64,000 nt of DNA from Parundibacterium terreum. GTDB taxonomy: Bacteria > Pseudomonadota > Gammaproteobacteria > Burkholderiales > Burkholderiaceae_D. Every line of letters begins with the position of its first letter. Position 1 is the first letter of the stretch. A program made the position numbers and the translations under genes. Shown piece after piece: positions 1 to 11,776 of the stretch. The notes below the pieces were generated by a model. It was not told where the DNA came from and did no database searches. It worked only from the letters and a program-made list of their open reading frames with translations. Location of the stretch: the NCBI RefSeq assembly GCF_014636315.1, contig NZ_BMED01000004.1, positions 372,001 through 436,000 of the forward strand, in the 5' to 3' direction.

Positions 1-1
1 G

Positions 2-397
2 GAGGACGGTGCGGTCAGCGGTTTCATTCTCGAAAGAGGGCTCGCGCGGCAATCCGAAATGTATGACCGGAAAGCGCTTGACCAGGCGCTGCAGCAGGCC
101 GGCTTGCAGATACGGGGCCAGATGACGATCCCCCATTTTCTCGCCATCCCCTCCCTGCTGGAAAACAGCGAGCTGATGGCAATCGTGCCCCGGCCGCTGG
201 CAAAAGTGTTTTCCAGAACCTACTCCCTAGCAATCCAGGAGTTGCCCTATCCCGTCACGACTCAGCGCCTGGATATCGTCTGGCACTCTCACAATGACCT
301 GGACGCGGCGCATTGCTGGCTGCGGTCGCAATTGTGTGAAACGGTAAGGCATATCCAGGCCATACCGGAGTCGGCTGGTAATGCGGAACAGGAGTGA
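2..397 (+). CDS. LysR-type regulator, C-terminal part (5' end outside window)
   Basis: The reading frame is open from the window edge, so this is the 3' part of a gene that starts upstream. The visible 131 residues look like the end of a LysR substrate-binding domain: the stretch reading HFLAIPSLLENSELMAIVPRPLAK matches the usual region where these domains describe a sensor of the ligand cleft, and the tail near LDIVWHSHNDLDAAHCWLR is the typical last strand and helix. The DNA-binding helix-turn-helix is not in the window, so the target cannot be inferred. It converges with the next gene. An internal ATG at 59 is not the true start because homologous sequence continues upstream of it. Confidence 0.8.
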   Translation, partial: EDGAVSGFILERGLARQSEMYDRKALDQALQQAGLQIRGQMTIPHFLAIPSLLENSELMAIVPRPLAKVFSRTYSLAIQELPYPVTTQRLDIVWHSHNDLDAAHCWLRSQLCETVRHIQAIPESAGNAEQE

Positions 398-597
398 GGT
401 CATAGCTTATCAACACCTAAGGATTGACCAGCATTGCGGGTCAAGAACTTTGGAGTGCGGGAGTCGACTGCGCCCGCGATGCAGCACTGGGGGCTGCGTA
501 TCGTGTATGTTGTTGATCCTTCCGGTGTGCTTTGGCATTTTGCGGAGCGGCGAGAGGGCAAGGCGCACGACCAGTAAAGTTTGTGTAGTTTGGATGC

Positions 598-1251
598 TCA
601 GTCGCGCTTCTTTTTGGCGAGACGGACGTGGGTGACCGTGCCGGATGCCACGGTTTCTACGCATTCGTAATCTCGAGCGAGATTATCCGTTCCCTCAAAC
701 AAGCGCTCGCCAGACCCCAGCAATTTGTCGGTAATGACTATATGCAGTTCGTCGATCAATCCTGCCTGCAGATATTGGCGAACCAAGGTCGCGCCTCCGC
801 CCAGGCGCACGTCCTTGCCCTGCGCCGCTACAAACGCCTGCTGCAACGCAGACTCGATGCCGTCATTCACAAAGTGAAATGTCGTCCCGCCTTCCATTGC
901 TAGCGCCGACCGCGCGTGGTGCGTGACTACAAAAACCTGCGTATGGTAGGGCGGATTGGGACCCCACCAGCCTTTCCAGTCATCATCCGCCCAGGGACCG
1001 CGCACTGGCCCGAACATATTACGCCCCAAAATATTGGCGCCAATATTGTCCATCGCCTTCGCCATGAAATCGTCATCAATTCCTGTGCTCCCACCTTCCT
1101 GCCCTATCATTTTGTGGAAGCTGCGGGTTTGCCGCGCCCAGTCCATGATCACAAGGCCACCCTTGCCAAACGGGTTTTCCAGGCTCTGCCCTGGTGCGGA
1201 GCTAAAGCCGTCGAGTGATAGAGCAAAGCATCGTACTACCAGTTTTTGCAT
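598..1251 (-). CDS. Dihydrofolate reductase / RibD C-terminal domain protein
   Basis: This 217-residue protein has the fold signature of the RibD-C / DHFR-like family: an N-terminal strand with SLDGF, a central segment GANILGRNMFGPVRGPW, and a C-terminal half with GGGATLVRQYLQAGLIDELHIVI. Family members bind NADPH and reduce small substrates, but the stand-alone bacterial proteins mostly have no assigned substrate. It lies alone, with about 470 bp of gene-free DNA upstream and a convergent LysR gene downstream. It is not RibD itself, because the deaminase half is missing. Confidence 0.85.
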   Translation of the reverse strand: MQKLVVRCFALSLDGFSSAPGQSLENPFGKGGLVIMDWARQTRSFHKMIGQEGGSTGIDDDFMAKAMDNIGANILGRNMFGPVRGPWADDDWKGWWGPNPPYHTQVFVVTHHARSALAMEGGTTFHFVNDGIESALQQAFVAAQGKDVRLGGGATLVRQYLQAGLIDELHIVITDKLLGSGERLFEGTDNLARDYECVETVASGTVTHVRLAKKKRD

Positions 1252-1718
1252 TTCAGTTTCATTTTAGGTCAGAGAAAAGGGGATACTTAGGCTATTCGCT
1301 TGCAAGCACACTGCTGCATCCGCTGCGCTTAGGCCAGCTTCAAAAAAAAATCGCCAGACATACTTGCATTTTGCCTGCCTTAGTTTTTGATGGGTGATAT
1401 TGTGTGGATGGGGCGTTGGCCAAGGGGCTTTGATGTATTTTTTCTATAAATGGGTTAAGCGTACATATCTCTTGCGAAATGTCGGTTCATGCCCGACTCC
1501 GTGCGCGGTGCTGGTATTAAAGGGCTTATTTCGATTTCAATAATTTTGATATGGCTTTCCCATTTTTTGGTGCCGTGCCATCTCTTCCGGACTTAACCTC
1601 AAAAGGTTTTGAAATAATAGAAATATTGTTACTTTTGCAGCACTCTGGTAACGTTCGGTTTTAGCACATCAAAACAAGTTAGAAAATGACGTAACGTTTC
1701 AGTTGAGAAGGAGTTTTG
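1252..1718. other. Gene-free interval, no recognised element
   Basis: This 467-bp stretch between two divergent genes has no ORF with coding character and no strong inverted repeat that I can see. It probably carries the promoters of both flanking genes. A ribosome-binding sequence (GAGAAGGAG, about 1705-1713) is at its right end. Confidence 0.5.
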
Positions 1719-2066
1719 GTGGAAAGCAAAGAAAATAAAATCTCTTCACGTCCGTGGTTGGCGGCATTCTTGGCGATCGCTCCATTGTCCATTGCGCTTC
1801 TTCTACCGATTCTACTGAGCCAAAAAGATGGCTCGATGTCTGAACATTGGCTCTATCCGTTTTGGATTCTAGCTATTCTGTCTTTGCCCTGGAGCATTGC
1901 AGTTGCGATACCAACATTTTATCTGCTGGGTATCCTGTTCTACCGTCATGATGCTTGGCCTGCCTTTGGCTTGGCGATTTATGTGGGCGCTTTTGTCGGC
2001 ACCTACGTCAATGGATTTATCTTCTTCAACCGACGCAGAAAGATCACGAGCAACAATGATGTGTGA
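1719..2066 (+). CDS. Small hypothetical integral membrane protein
   Basis: A 115-residue protein with three hydrophobic segments: roughly residues 14-32, 46-72 and 78-102. It ends in a basic tail (RRRK). I chose GTG at 1719 because the ribosome-binding sequence GAGAAGGAG ends 5 nt upstream. A TTG one codon earlier would be too close to it. No motif points to a function. The gene stands alone, flanked by gene-free DNA on both sides, and codon use is less G+C-rich than its neighbours, so acquisition is possible but unproven. Confidence 0.6.
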   Translation: MESKENKISSRPWLAAFLAIAPLSIALLLPILLSQKDGSMSEHWLYPFWILAILSLPWSIAVAIPTFYLLGILFYRHDAWPAFGLAIYVGAFVGTYVNGFIFFNRRRKITSNNDV

Positions 2067-2369
2067 CGACGCGCAGGTATCGTGTGCCGCATACATAGCA
2101 AACATCGAACGAATGCCTGGCAGCGTATTCAACTAATTCGACCCTCGAGCACTGGCTCGTTTCTAACATGGCGCTCGTTCGGACTGGCCGGATACGGCGC
2201 GGGTTCTTATTAATCCGCTGATGGCCAGCCATACAGCTTTACATTAGAGCACTAAGATTTAGCCACGTACGAACAAGCAAATGAATCGATAAATCAAGGA
2301 ATGAGTCTAGGGTGTTGATTTACATTTGGTGCTGCAATCGTGGAGACTCAGCTAGTGTGATCAAGCCGC
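2067..2369. other. Gene-free interval, no recognised element
   Basis: About 300 bp between a + strand membrane protein and the 3' end of the - strand diguanylate cyclase. I see no credible ORF, terminator with a T-tract or repeat. Confidence 0.4.
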
Positions 2370-3500
2370 TTAACCCGCACACCTAACCTGATTCCGCCCA
2401 TTAGTCTTAGCCTCATACAGCGCCGCATCCGCCCGCGCCACCATCTCACGCGCTACGCCTTCTATGTCGCCCACGTTCTTGACCGCAGGCAGCGTGGCGA
2501 TGCCGATGGAGATCGTGCATTTGCAGAAGCCGCCCATGCTGAGCAGGAAGGGTTTGTTGGCGATGCTGGCGCGTATGCGTTCCGCGACTTGCACTGCGTG
2601 CTGCTGGTTGGTGTTGATGAGGAAGACGACAAATTCTTCGCCGCCGAAGCGGCCTAGCGTATCGCTCAGGCGCAGCTCGGCCTTGATGCGGTTGGCTACG
2701 TCGCGCAGCACGTCGTCGCCGCCCTGGTGGCCGTGCTTGTCGTTGATCTGCTTGAAGAAGTCGATGTCCAGGTACATCGCGACGATGCCGTATTGCTGGC
2801 GGCGCGCGCGGCCTATCTCTTCCAGCTTGCGCTGTTCCACATGGCGGCGGTTGCTGACGCCGGTGAGCGGGTCGGTCAGGCCTATGTAGGTGAGGCGCTC
2901 GTTGTTGATCACGTTTTCCAGGCAGATGGCGATGATGGATGCCATGTGCTCGATGAAGTCGGTGGCCATGCTGGGGGCAAAGCGATTGATGTGATAGCTG
3001 CCCAGGTTCAGGCAGCCTATCAGCTTGTTCTGGCGTATCAGCGGCACCACGGCCACGCTGCTGGGCTTGGTGCGGCATTCGGCAAACATGCGGCCGTGCA
3101 GATCGTCTTCATACCGGCCTAGGACGGGCCGCTTAAGGTGCTGGCGCAACTGGCCCAGTTCAAACTCGGTCTGCACGAACAGCAGGTGCGGGAACTCGGT
3201 GAGGTCGATGTTCAGGTCCAGCAAGATGCGGCGCAGGTTGCTCTTGGGGTCGATCAGCGTCAGCGTGACGATGTCCAGGTCCGAGGTCTTGGCCAGCGTG
3301 CTGAAGATGTTTTCTATCAGCTCGCGGAAGCTGCTGGCGCCTATGAGTTGAAGATCGAAGGTCTGGTGGCGCAGCATGATGCGCTGGTTGCGGTGGGCCT
3401 GGTTCAGCAGTTCTTCCAGTTGCTCGCGCAATAGCCCGTTCTCCGTACGGAGTTCGTCCGGAGTGAGGCTTTGCGCTGGTCTGGTCACTACCTTATGCAT
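2370..3500 (-). CDS. Diguanylate cyclase, GAF/DUF484-like sensor + GGDEF
   Basis: A 376-residue soluble protein. Residues about 20-60 form a coiled-coil-like leader, 60-210 look like a GAF/DUF484-type sensory domain, and the rest is a GGDEF domain. The active-site motif is GGEEF at 286-290, which is a catalytically competent variant. An RxxD inhibitory site (RLSD, 277-280) sits five residues upstream, so product inhibition by cyclic-di-GMP is expected. The family condenses two GTP to c-di-GMP. No membrane segment is visible, so it should sense a cytoplasmic signal. No partner gene is adjacent. Confidence 0.9.
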   Translation of the reverse strand: MHKVVTRPAQSLTPDELRTENGLLREQLEELLNQAHRNQRIMLRHQTFDLQLIGASSFRELIENIFSTLAKTSDLDIVTLTLIDPKSNLRRILLDLNIDLTEFPHLLFVQTEFELGQLRQHLKRPVLGRYEDDLHGRMFAECRTKPSSVAVVPLIRQNKLIGCLNLGSYHINRFAPSMATDFIEHMASIIAICLENVINNERLTYIGLTDPLTGVSNRRHVEQRKLEEIGRARRQQYGIVAMYLDIDFFKQINDKHGHQGGDDVLRDVANRIKAELRLSDTLGRFGGEEFVVFLINTNQQHAVQVAERIRASIANKPFLLSMGGFCKCTISIGIATLPAVKNVGDIEGVAREMVARADAALYEAKTNGRNQVRCAG

Positions 3501-3548
3501 GGCTTATTGTCCGCAATCGCTGTGCTAGGAAAAAAGAAGCGTATCCAA

Positions 3549-4400
3549 TTAAAATGCCAAAGACAATTCTACTTCATCGCCTACCCGTAAAACCTGGTCT
3601 TCACCGCTTAGTAAAATTAAATTCATGCCGAAGGTGATGCCGCCGTCCACCAGCGGGTTGGCGCGGTAGGTCTGCAGGATGTCCATCGGGTCGGGGCCGA
3701 ACTGGCCCGTGGCCTGGTCCACCGAGGGCATGGGGCAGCGCGGGCAGGGCTTGACCGGTTTCAGCCTGATGCTGCCGATGTCAAAGGATTCGGCATAATC
3801 TTCTTCATAGGCTTCTATGCCGTCCATTACGATATTGGGGCGGAAGCGGTTCATCGGTATGCTGCTGCGGCCCTGGGCTTGCAGGCGGCCGTTCAGGTCT
3901 TCCAGCGAGGCGGCTGAAATCAGCAGCATAGGGTAGCCGTCGGCGAACATGGTGGGCACGTCGATGTCGCCCGTCCATTTCTTGCTGGCGAGGCGCTGCG
4001 CATCCGGATGGAAGCGCACCAGCCTGCATGGCGTGCCTACCGCGTTGCTGAACCAGGTTGCGGTGGTGAGGTCGCAGTCGTAGGCATTGAGCACGCTGTC
4101 CCATACCTGCACTTGCAAGGTGGCGGCGCTGGCGGGGTCCGGCAGATCCAGCGGGATTTCCAGCGGCAGCATGCCGGGGGCACGCACGACTAGCTTTTCG
4201 CTCTGGATGGAGGGTTGTATCAGCGCCATGCGCGGATGTTCGCGCTGGGTCAGGAACTGGCCCTGGTCGTTGACCACCATCCATTCCCTGTCGTAGATGA
4301 AATCATGCGACAGGCCGGTGGCGGTCACTGTTGCCTCGCGCAGCGGGATGCCGGCGCAGGATTTGATCGGATACAGAGTCAGTTCGGTAATGGTGGGCAT
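3549..4400 (-). CDS. MOSC domain protein (YcbX-like, molybdenum cofactor binding)
   Basis: This 283-residue protein begins with the MOSC N-terminal beta-barrel signature (ELTLYPIKSCAGI; RQWM-like REWMVV) and ends with a MOSC domain containing the conserved cysteine segment KPCPRCPMPSVD and the NRFRPNIV motif. In this family the conserved Cys is thought to ligate the molybdenum of Moco. E. coli YcbX works in N-hydroxylated base detoxification with a reductase. Unlike YcbX there is no C-terminal 2Fe-2S ferredoxin domain, so an electron donor must be separate. It shares its strand with the upstream ychF but is separated by a terminator-like hairpin. Confidence 0.88.
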   Translation of the reverse strand: MPTITELTLYPIKSCAGIPLREATVTATGLSHDFIYDREWMVVNDQGQFLTQREHPRMALIQPSIQSEKLVVRAPGMLPLEIPLDLPDPASAATLQVQVWDSVLNAYDCDLTTATWFSNAVGTPCRLVRFHPDAQRLASKKWTGDIDVPTMFADGYPMLLISAASLEDLNGRLQAQGRSSIPMNRFRPNIVMDGIEAYEEDYAESFDIGSIRLKPVKPCPRCPMPSVDQATGQFGPDPMDILQTYRANPLVDGGITFGMNLILLSGEDQVLRVGDEVELSLAF

Positions 4401-4484
4401 AGATAATTTCTAAACACTTGTTACCGGTGGATTGTTTTCACCGGCTACCTGACAATTACGACGTAATCGCTGCCTAAATTAAAT

Positions 4485-4513
4485 GCGCCCATCGTTTATT
4501 ACCGGATGGGCGC
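4485..4513 (-). terminator. Probable rho-independent terminator of ychF
   Basis: A 9-bp perfect stem (GCGCCCATC / GATGGGCGC) with an 11-nt loop. Read on the minus strand the hairpin is followed by an A/T-rich ATTTAATTT tail. It lies 132 bp past the ychF stop codon and before the MOSC gene. Confidence 0.6.
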
Positions 4514-4644
4514 TTTCATACTCACACTTCAGGCAACAGATTGATGCATGCACATAGTTTTGACAGGCCCGATGGTTCTAGCTAGTCCTATGTGTATTTT
4601 AACCAATTTTATTGCAATAAAATCAAATTTGTATCAGACCTGCG

Positions 4645-5736
<1,092 letters not shown>

Positions 5737-5895
5737 AGATGTACCGCTTTTTCGCGAAGTTTTAAGTTAACCACCTATTTTACCGGAAACGGGGTGGTCT
5801 CAGGCGCTAGATTAGGTGGTGAGTGCTCACTAAGTAGGCACTAAGCGAGCATTAGGGGAGCACTACGGCTTACTTGGGTGTCCAATAGGCCAGCG

Positions 5896-7296
5896 CTAAG
5901 CCAAACCCGCCGGGCTGCCGGCCGGGCTTGCGGCCACGGCACGCCCGTGTGACACATGGTGCAAAAACCACACCAGCGACACGCCGGCCACGGTCAGGCC
6001 CAGGATCAACCCTATCCAGAAACCGCCGGCTGCCATAGGCTGGGCCGGGCTCCAGGGAAACCATGAAGGCGCCAGCCCCAGTATGCAGCCTACCGGCAGC
6101 GATACGCCCCAGAAGGCGGCCAGGTGGATCAGCATGGGCGTACGGGTCACCTTGTAGCCGCGTATCGCGCAGGCGGTGGCCACCTGGGTGCAGTCGGATA
6201 GCTGGAACACGGCGGCAAACAGCAGCAGGCTGGATGTCATGGCCTGGATGGCCGGATCGGAGGTGTAGGCAATTGCGATCTGGTTGCGGAACAGCAGGAT
6301 GAAGATCGCCGAGACCAGGCCAAAGCTGACCGACATGCCGACGCCGACCCAGGAAACGAAACGCGCCCGCACGGGGTCGCCTTCGCCCAATGCCTGGCCG
6401 ACGCGAGTGATCAGGCCTATGCCGAAGCTCATCGGCACCATGAATACCAGCGACGTGAAATTGAGTGCGATCTGGTGCGAAGACACATTCACCACGCCAA
6501 AGCGCGCTACCAGCAGGCCCACCGCGCTAAACGCGCTGACCTCGGCAAAATAGGTGATGCCTATAGGCGTGCCCAGCTTGAGCATGCTGCCGATCTCGCC
6601 CCAGTGCGGGCCTTCCCAGTGCTTGAAAGGATAGGTCTGGCGGTAGGCCGGCGAGCGGCGTATCCACACCAGCATTGCGCCCAGCATCAGCCACAGGCCG
6701 CTGGCGGTGGCGACCGCGCAGCCTATCGCTCCCAATTGCGGCAGGCCGAAGTGGCCGTAGATCAGCAGCCAGTTGATGATGATGTTGTATATCAGCGCGC
6801 CGATGGCGATGATCATGATGGGCTTGGTCTGGTTCAGGCTGGTGCTGTAGCCATAGAGGGCTCGGTAGGCGGCAAAGGCCGGCAGGCCCAGGCTGATCAC
6901 ATGCACGAACATCGCCGCCTTGTCGCTGACGGCCTGTTCCATGTCCAGGTGATCGAAGATCAGCGTGGCTGCATTGGCCACCACGCAGGCGATCAGGCCC
7001 ACGCCCAGCGCTTTCCATAGCGATTGCCTCACCACATGCGGGATGCGCGCAAATTCTGCCGCGCCCACTTCATGCGCGACCACGGTATTGATCGCCATCA
7101 TCACACCCATCACGGTGACGATGATCATGGACCAGATCGATGCGCCCAGCGATACGGCGGCCAGATCCCCTGCGCTGACGTGGCCCGTCATCGCCACGTC
7201 TGACACTGCCATGCCCACGGTAGCGAGCTGGCCTATCAGCATGGGCCAGGCCAACTGCCACAGCGCCTTGACTTCGGTACGGATCTTGGTCTTCAT
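5896..7296 (-). CDS. MATE family multidrug/sodium antiporter (NorM-type)
   Basis: The 466-residue protein has about twelve hydrophobic segments and the MATE hallmarks: a first helix with LAWPMLIGQLATVGMAVSDVAMTGHVS, and a second repeat with GTPIGITYFAEVSAFSAVGLLVARFG. NorM-type carriers export cationic drugs by Na+ or H+ antiport across the inner membrane. The length is normal and the frame intact. It diverges from the SPFH operon across a 266-bp gap. The C-terminal tail (ASPAGSPAGLA) is a low-complexity extension. Confidence 0.93.
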   Translation of the reverse strand: MKTKIRTEVKALWQLAWPMLIGQLATVGMAVSDVAMTGHVSAGDLAAVSLGASIWSMIIVTVMGVMMAINTVVAHEVGAAEFARIPHVVRQSLWKALGVGLIACVVANAATLIFDHLDMEQAVSDKAAMFVHVISLGLPAFAAYRALYGYSTSLNQTKPIMIIAIGALIYNIIINWLLIYGHFGLPQLGAIGCAVATASGLWLMLGAMLVWIRRSPAYRQTYPFKHWEGPHWGEIGSMLKLGTPIGITYFAEVSAFSAVGLLVARFGVVNVSSHQIALNFTSLVFMVPMSFGIGLITRVGQALGEGDPVRARFVSWVGVGMSVSFGLVSAIFILLFRNQIAIAYTSDPAIQAMTSSLLLFAAVFQLSDCTQVATACAIRGYKVTRTPMLIHLAAFWGVSLPVGCILGLAPSWFPWSPAQPMAAGGFWIGLILGLTVAGVSLVWFLHHVSHGRAVAASPAGSPAGLA

Positions 7297-7499
7297 GGCA
7301 GATCCCTGCGCATGGCGACACTAGTTGCTGGCTGGCCTAGCTGGCTGGGGGAGACGCTGCTAACGGAGAAGGAACGTATCAGACGAGGATTTTTGATGAC
7401 AAAAGACATGCTTGGCGTAAATAAGTGACTTGAACTGCATCTTACCATCCTCCGCGCGCGCTTCATTCCCCTGGCTTGATGAGCATTATGCAAAGATCC

Positions 7500-7537
7500 T
7501 TGACAGCTTAAAAGAGCGATACTATAGTGATATCACT
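7500..7537 (+). promoter_or_regulatory. Strong sigma-70 promoter with overlapping palindrome, SPFH operon
   Basis: TTGACA at 7500-7505 and TATAGT at 7523-7528 are separated by exactly 17 bp, so this is a near-consensus promoter 35 bp before the SPFH start codon. A perfect 12-bp palindrome (AGTGATATCACT, 7526-7537) overlaps the end of the -10 and the expected transcription start, which is the usual place for a repressor operator. Confidence 0.75.
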
Positions 7538-7562
7538 TTGATTTCATCTCAACGGGGGAAAC

Positions 7563-8525
7563 ATGGAAACACCTAGTGGTAACGGAAGTAGCAGCAAGGC
7601 GAATATGGCTCATACAGGCATAGCCGGGAGCAAAAAGCCGGTGCAGGAACACATCCGTTCGTCGGCGGATGGCTACTTGATGACCGTGATCGGCATCTTG
7701 CTGGTGCCGGCCGGTGCCTACTGGGCCTGGAGCGGCTTGCCGTCCGCGGGGGAGGCAGGCCTGTTTTATAGTTTCCTGAAACTGCTGGTCTGTGTATTGG
7801 GTGTGTTTGTATTGTCCGGCCTTTACATGCTGCAGCCGAACGAGGCGGCGCTGCTGTCGTTGTTCAGCAAATATGTGGGCACAGACAGGCAGGAGGGTTT
7901 GCGCTGGGCCAATCCGCTGTTCAGCAAGCGCAAGATCAGCATGCGTGCCCGCACGATGAACTCGCCGCCTCTGAAGGTGAATGACAAGCGTGGCAATCCG
8001 GTAGAGATAGGCGCGGCGATCGTGTGGCGCGTGAAGGATACGGCGCTGGCAATCTACAATGTGGACGACTTTGAGCGCTATGTGACGGTACAGGCCGAGG
8101 CCGCGCTGAGGCATCTGGCATCGCAGTATGCGTATGACGATGGCGAAGACCTGGACGAAAAAGAAACCACGTTGCGTGCCGGCCTGGATGATGTGGCCCA
8201 CGCCCTGCGCACGGAATTGCACATGCGCTTTGCCGCTGCCGGTGTGGATGTGGAAGACGCCAAGCTGACCCACCTGGCCTATGCGCCGGAAATTGCGCAA
8301 GTGATGTTGCGCCGCCAGCAGGCAGAAGCTATCATCAGCGCCCGCGCAAAAATTGTGCATGGTGCGGTGACGATGGTGGAAGCTGCGCTGAAGGGTTTGT
8401 CCGAGCGCCAGATCGTGGTGCTGGACGACGAGCGCAAGGCGGCCATGGTCAGCAATCTGCTGGTTGTGCTGTGCTCGGACAAAGAGACGCAGCCTATCGT
8501 GAATGCCGGAACTCTATACAACTGA
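7563..8525 (+). CDS. SPFH/Band 7 membrane protein
   Basis: This 320-residue protein has a polar N-terminus, two close hydrophobic segments (about residues 40-60 and 65-87), then an SPFH/Band 7 domain ([37 protein letters not shown]) and a helical C-terminal region. It resembles stomatin/prohibitin-like scaffold proteins that oligomerise at the inner membrane. It heads an apparent three-gene operon with a small membrane protein and an Arc-like protein. The GGGGGAAAC sequence just before the ATG provides the ribosome-binding site. The cellular role is not known. Confidence 0.88.
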   Translation: METPSGNGSSSKANMAHTGIAGSKKPVQEHIRSSADGYLMTVIGILLVPAGAYWAWSGLPSAGEAGLFYSFLKLLVCVLGVFVLSGLYMLQPNEAALLSLFSKYVGTDRQEGLRWANPLFSKRKISMRARTMNSPPLKVNDKRGNPVEIGAAIVWRVKDTALAIYNVDDFERYVTVQAEAALRHLASQYAYDDGEDLDEKETTLRAGLDDVAHALRTELHMRFAAAGVDVEDAKLTHLAYAPEIAQVMLRRQQAEAIISARAKIVHGAVTMVEAALKGLSERQIVVLDDERKAAMVSNLLVVLCSDKETQPIVNAGTLYN

Positions 8526-8603
8526 TTGAGCGCCTGCCGGATAAAGAATTTATATGTCCGGCAGGCTAACCAACATGAACACTGAAACGTATTTGGTGCC
8601 CTG

Positions 8604-9092
8604 ATGAACAGCCATCCCGTCTATGTAGAAAGCCAGTTCGCCAGCATGGTCTGGGCGGTAATGCCGGTTGCCAGTCTGGCGGGTTTTCTGCTGCACTACA
8701 ATCTGCCCAACCATGATTTACGGAACTCGGCCATCAGTATTATCGTGGCGGTGAATTTTGTGGTGCTGGTATTGCTGGGCAGGCTGACGATCAGCATTGA
8801 TGCGACGCACTTGCGTTGGCATTTTGGCTTCCTTGGCTGGCCCGCATGGAAGATTGCGCTGGCAGAGATTGAATCTGCAGAAGTCGCGCAATCGCGCTGG
8901 ATAGAAGGCTGGGGCATCAAGTACACCAAGGAAGGCATGCTGTATAACGCCGCCGGTACTGCCGCAGTGCGCATCCATCGTCGCAACGGCAAGAGTCTGC
9001 GCCTGGGTTGCAAGGACCCGCAGCGCCTGCTGAGTTATCTGCTGCCGCGCATCCCCTCATCGATTGACTTGTCTGCGGTGGGCAAATACTGA
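8604..9092 (+). CDS. Hypothetical membrane protein of the SPFH operon
   Basis: The 162-residue protein has two transmembrane segments (about residues 12-30 and 40-62) followed by a cytoplasmic, mostly beta-strand domain with the pattern [16 protein letters not shown], [25 protein letters not shown]. That layout resembles small bacterial PH-like proteins, but I cannot assign a family with certainty. Its stop codon overlaps the start of the next gene by one base (TGATG), so the two are translationally coupled. Context suggests a role with the SPFH protein at the membrane. Confidence 0.7.
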   Translation: MNSHPVYVESQFASMVWAVMPVASLAGFLLHYNLPNHDLRNSAISIIVAVNFVVLVLLGRLTISIDATHLRWHFGFLGWPAWKIALAEIESAEVAQSRWIEGWGIKYTKEGMLYNAAGTAAVRIHRRNGKSLRLGCKDPQRLLSYLLPRIPSSIDLSAVGKY

Positions 9093-9295
9093 TGGCGAGC
9101 CCAGGCAAAAAATCCTTCCTGCTGCGCATCGATCCTGCCATCTGGGCCGAGATCGAAAGGCTGGCCGCACAAGAATTGCGCAGCTCCAATGCGCAGGTGG
9201 AATACCTGCTGCGCCAGGCATTGGTGCAACGCGGCCGCAGCTTGCCCGCAGACAATGCCGACAATGCCGGCGAAGATCCTTCCGCTTCCGAATAA
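9092..9295 (+). CDS. Arc-like ribbon-helix-helix protein
   Basis: A 67-residue protein whose first 50 residues fit the ribbon-helix-helix DNA-binding fold: a short strand (KSFLLRIDPAIW), helix A (AEIERLAAQEL) and helix B (SNAQVEYLLRQALVQRG). Such proteins are usually dimeric repressors of their own operon or antitoxins. No toxin gene is adjacent. The gene is coupled to the preceding membrane protein by a one-base overlap. The palindrome at 7526-7537 over the operon promoter is a plausible, untested target. Confidence 0.75.
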   Translation: MASPGKKSFLLRIDPAIWAEIERLAAQELRSSNAQVEYLLRQALVQRGRSLPADNADNAGEDPSASE

Positions 9296-9543
9296 GCCGG
9301 CCGGAACTATCCGGACAGCAATTTATTTTTCTATTCCGCGAATTTGCGCTTCCAGCGTGCCAAATACGCAATTCGTCGCATAGGCAAAACATCCTGGCCA
9401 GCCGCTTGTATAGTCGCTAACATACTGGGCGTGTGTCCGGCCTTGCCAGAGCCTGCGCCGTGACAGGCGCCCGGTATGAATACAACAGAATCACCAGAAG
9501 TTAACGACATCCTTCAATGCTGTTTTTACTGGGAGTAGTTTTC

Positions 9544-11451
<1,908 letters not shown>

Positions 11452-11489
11452 GTGAAGCCGTAGCAGGAGTTTGATTTTTGTTGATAATG

Positions 11490-11527
11490 AAACGCCGCAT
11501 CGGCAATGCCGGATGCGGCGTTTTTAT
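11490..11527 (+). terminator. Rho-independent terminator of the S9 peptidase gene
   Basis: A stem of about 11 bp (AACGCCGCATC with GATGCGGCGTT) is followed by TTTTTATTTG. It begins about 40 bp after the stop codon. Confidence 0.88.
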
Positions 11528-11541
11528 TTGCAGTTTCATTC

Positions 11542-11740
11542 GGTGCGATACGCTTGCGCTATCACACCCCGCGAAAAACAAAAGCTCGCACGATGCTGAG
11601 GGTAGGGTGCAATAGCGCTAGCGTATTGCACCGAATTTTCCTCTATCGCTCAAGCAGCTCTGGATTGTAAGGGACGAGTTAAAAATAAATGCGCTGCTTA
11701 TTTGACGTTAAGCGGTGCAATACGCTGGCGCTATTGCACC
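11542..11740. repeat. Three REP-like palindromic repeats
   Basis: Three related 27-bp units lie at 11542-11568, 11606-11632 and 11714-11740. Each starts GGTGC and ends CACC, with arms like GGTGCAATA / TATTGCACC around a GCGCTAGC-like centre. The second and third are near reverse complements of each other (one mismatch), and the first is more diverged. They lie between the convergent S9 peptidase and patatin genes. Such palindromes can act as REP elements or terminators, but here the function is unknown. Confidence 0.75.
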
Positions 11741-11776
11741 TACGAGAGCACCGGATTACGGGGCACAGCGTTTTAT

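Noticed and set aside
5819-5830. The palindrome GTGAG-TG-CTCAC upstream of ychF
   Set aside because: Short, with no repeat of the motif elsewhere and no regulator next to it; not enough to call an operator.
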